From DATFXF01 sp035258565 (GTDB lineage Bacteria > Acidobacteriota > Terriglobia > Acidiferrales > UBA7541): a stretch of 6,410 nucleotides of DNA. Position 1 is the first letter of the stretch, and every line of letters starts with the position of its first letter. The DNA lies in contig DATFXF010000300.1 of assembly GCA_035258565.1 (NCBI GenBank), positions 1 to 6,410 on the forward strand, written 5' to 3'. This document shows, one piece after another, positions 5,941 to 6,410 of the stretch. The translations under genes were made by a program, and so were the position numbers. The notes under the pieces were generated by a model that was not told the DNA's origin, ran no database searches, and saw only the letters and a program-made list of their open reading frames with translations.

Positions 5941-6410
5941 TCGTGCTGCTGGGGGACAGCCAGGAGTGTCCAGTTCCCGGCCGCGCTCCAACCCTTCTCG
6001 AACGACGATCGATCCAGCCGGAGCAGCTTCCGCCTCGCCGGGTCATTCACCAATACGAAGTTCTGCTGGCCGTCCAACCCCGCCACAACAACGTAATGCA
6101 GTGCCCCTCTTGGCCCGCTCCCTCGGAGGCACACAATCAGAGGGCGCCCTTGGAGAAGATGATTCTTGAGGTCCGTCCAGGCACCTTGGAAGGCGAACGC
6201 GCGAAACCCAGCGGCCTCGAAGTATCGCTCCATGGCGGAAGCAAAGATGCCCTTTGCCTCCTTGGAAAAGAGCACCTGCTGGATGACGCGCGGATCCGCC
6301 CGAGCGGAGAGCCGCGCGTCCTTCTCCCGGTCCCAATACTGCATGACCATGGAGATGGAAGCGGCACCACAACCGTCCTTCTCTTGCTTGACGAAGGGAA
6401 CGTCCAGCCA
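5937..6410 (-). CDS. C39-type cysteine peptidase (5' end outside window)
   Basis: The visible 157 residues are the C-terminal, near-complete catalytic domain of a papain-fold C39-like peptidase. The window edge falls on a codon boundary, at WLDVPFVKQEKDGCGAAS. Q9 is the likely oxyanion-hole residue and C14, in DGCGAAS, the nucleophile, with the five-residue spacing seen in C39-like (C39_2) proteins. H105 in ALHYVVVAGL and D123 in LVNDPA complete the triad, so the enzyme looks active. The end, with F-x-x-x-W and NWTLLAVP, matches stand-alone bacterial C39 proteins rather than the ABC-transporter-linked kind. No ATPase or membrane segment follows. Classic C39 enzymes cut leader peptides after double glycine; stand-alone ones have largely unknown substrates. 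A signal peptide, expected if it works with the downstream outer-membrane protein, would lie outside the window. The stop overlaps the start of the barrel gene, so the two are almost certainly one operon. Confidence 0.85.
   Translation of the reverse strand, partial: WLDVPFVKQEKDGCGAASISMVMQYWDREKDARLSARADPRVIQQVLFSKEAKGIFASAMERYFEAAGFRAFAFQGAWTDLKNHLLQGRPLIVCLRGSGPRGALHYVVVAGLDGQQNFVLVNDPARRKLLRLDRSSFEKGWSAAGNWTLLAVPQQHE

Noticed and set aside
4162..6410. Exopolysaccharide secretion locus (BcsC/PgaA/NfrA type) based on TPR plus barrel
   Set aside because: No glycosyltransferase or other polysaccharide gene is visible, and the POTRA-like and RGH/FVDIG features fit Omp85 better. It is kept as an alternative in the barrel entry.

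Overview
The window is GC-rich DNA from a diderm (Gram-negative-type) bacterium. It holds an outer-membrane barrel gene, a topoisomerase tail with five zinc fingers, and a HEAT/PilZ protein whose N-terminal domain resembles ones I associate with Acidobacteriota. That phylum is my best guess, from recollection of family resemblance rather than a search. No mobile element, CRISPR array, tRNA or rRNA is visible.

Left part, + strand. Positions 2-685 are the 3' end of topA (DNA topoisomerase I), with one whole or nearly whole zinc finger followed by four complete ones. A 169-bp gap follows, holding a GC palindrome and three short complementary segments that could form competing hairpins. Positions 855-3668 encode a 937-aa cytoplasmic protein: an N-terminal domain of unknown function, a glycine-rich linker, helical/HEAT-like repeats and a C-terminal PilZ domain whose second c-di-GMP-binding motif is altered.

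Right part, - strand, convergent with the left part. In transcription order these are a C39-type cysteine peptidase (5' end outside the window, stop at 5937), a 561-aa outer-membrane protein (5940-4255), and a GGDEF diguanylate cyclase gene (4161-3692) that appears broken. The outer-membrane protein starts inside the peptidase stop codon (ATGA overlap). It reads as signal peptide, TPR repeats, one POTRA-like domain and an Omp85-type barrel with an LRGH lid-like motif. The GGDEF gene keeps its start, N-terminal helix, RxxD inhibitory site, GGDEF loop and C-terminus. It has lost about 50 codons between the 'LDP' and 'GDE' motifs and changes frame at the same point.

How they may work together. 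The peptidase and the TPR-POTRA-barrel protein look like a translationally coupled unit for processing and moving a protein or peptide across the outer membrane. This pair is the most interesting system here. The PilZ protein and the GGDEF gene meet tail to tail with a 23-bp gap and look like a local c-di-GMP receptor and synthase pair. The synthase half is apparently inactivated unless the lesion is an assembly error.
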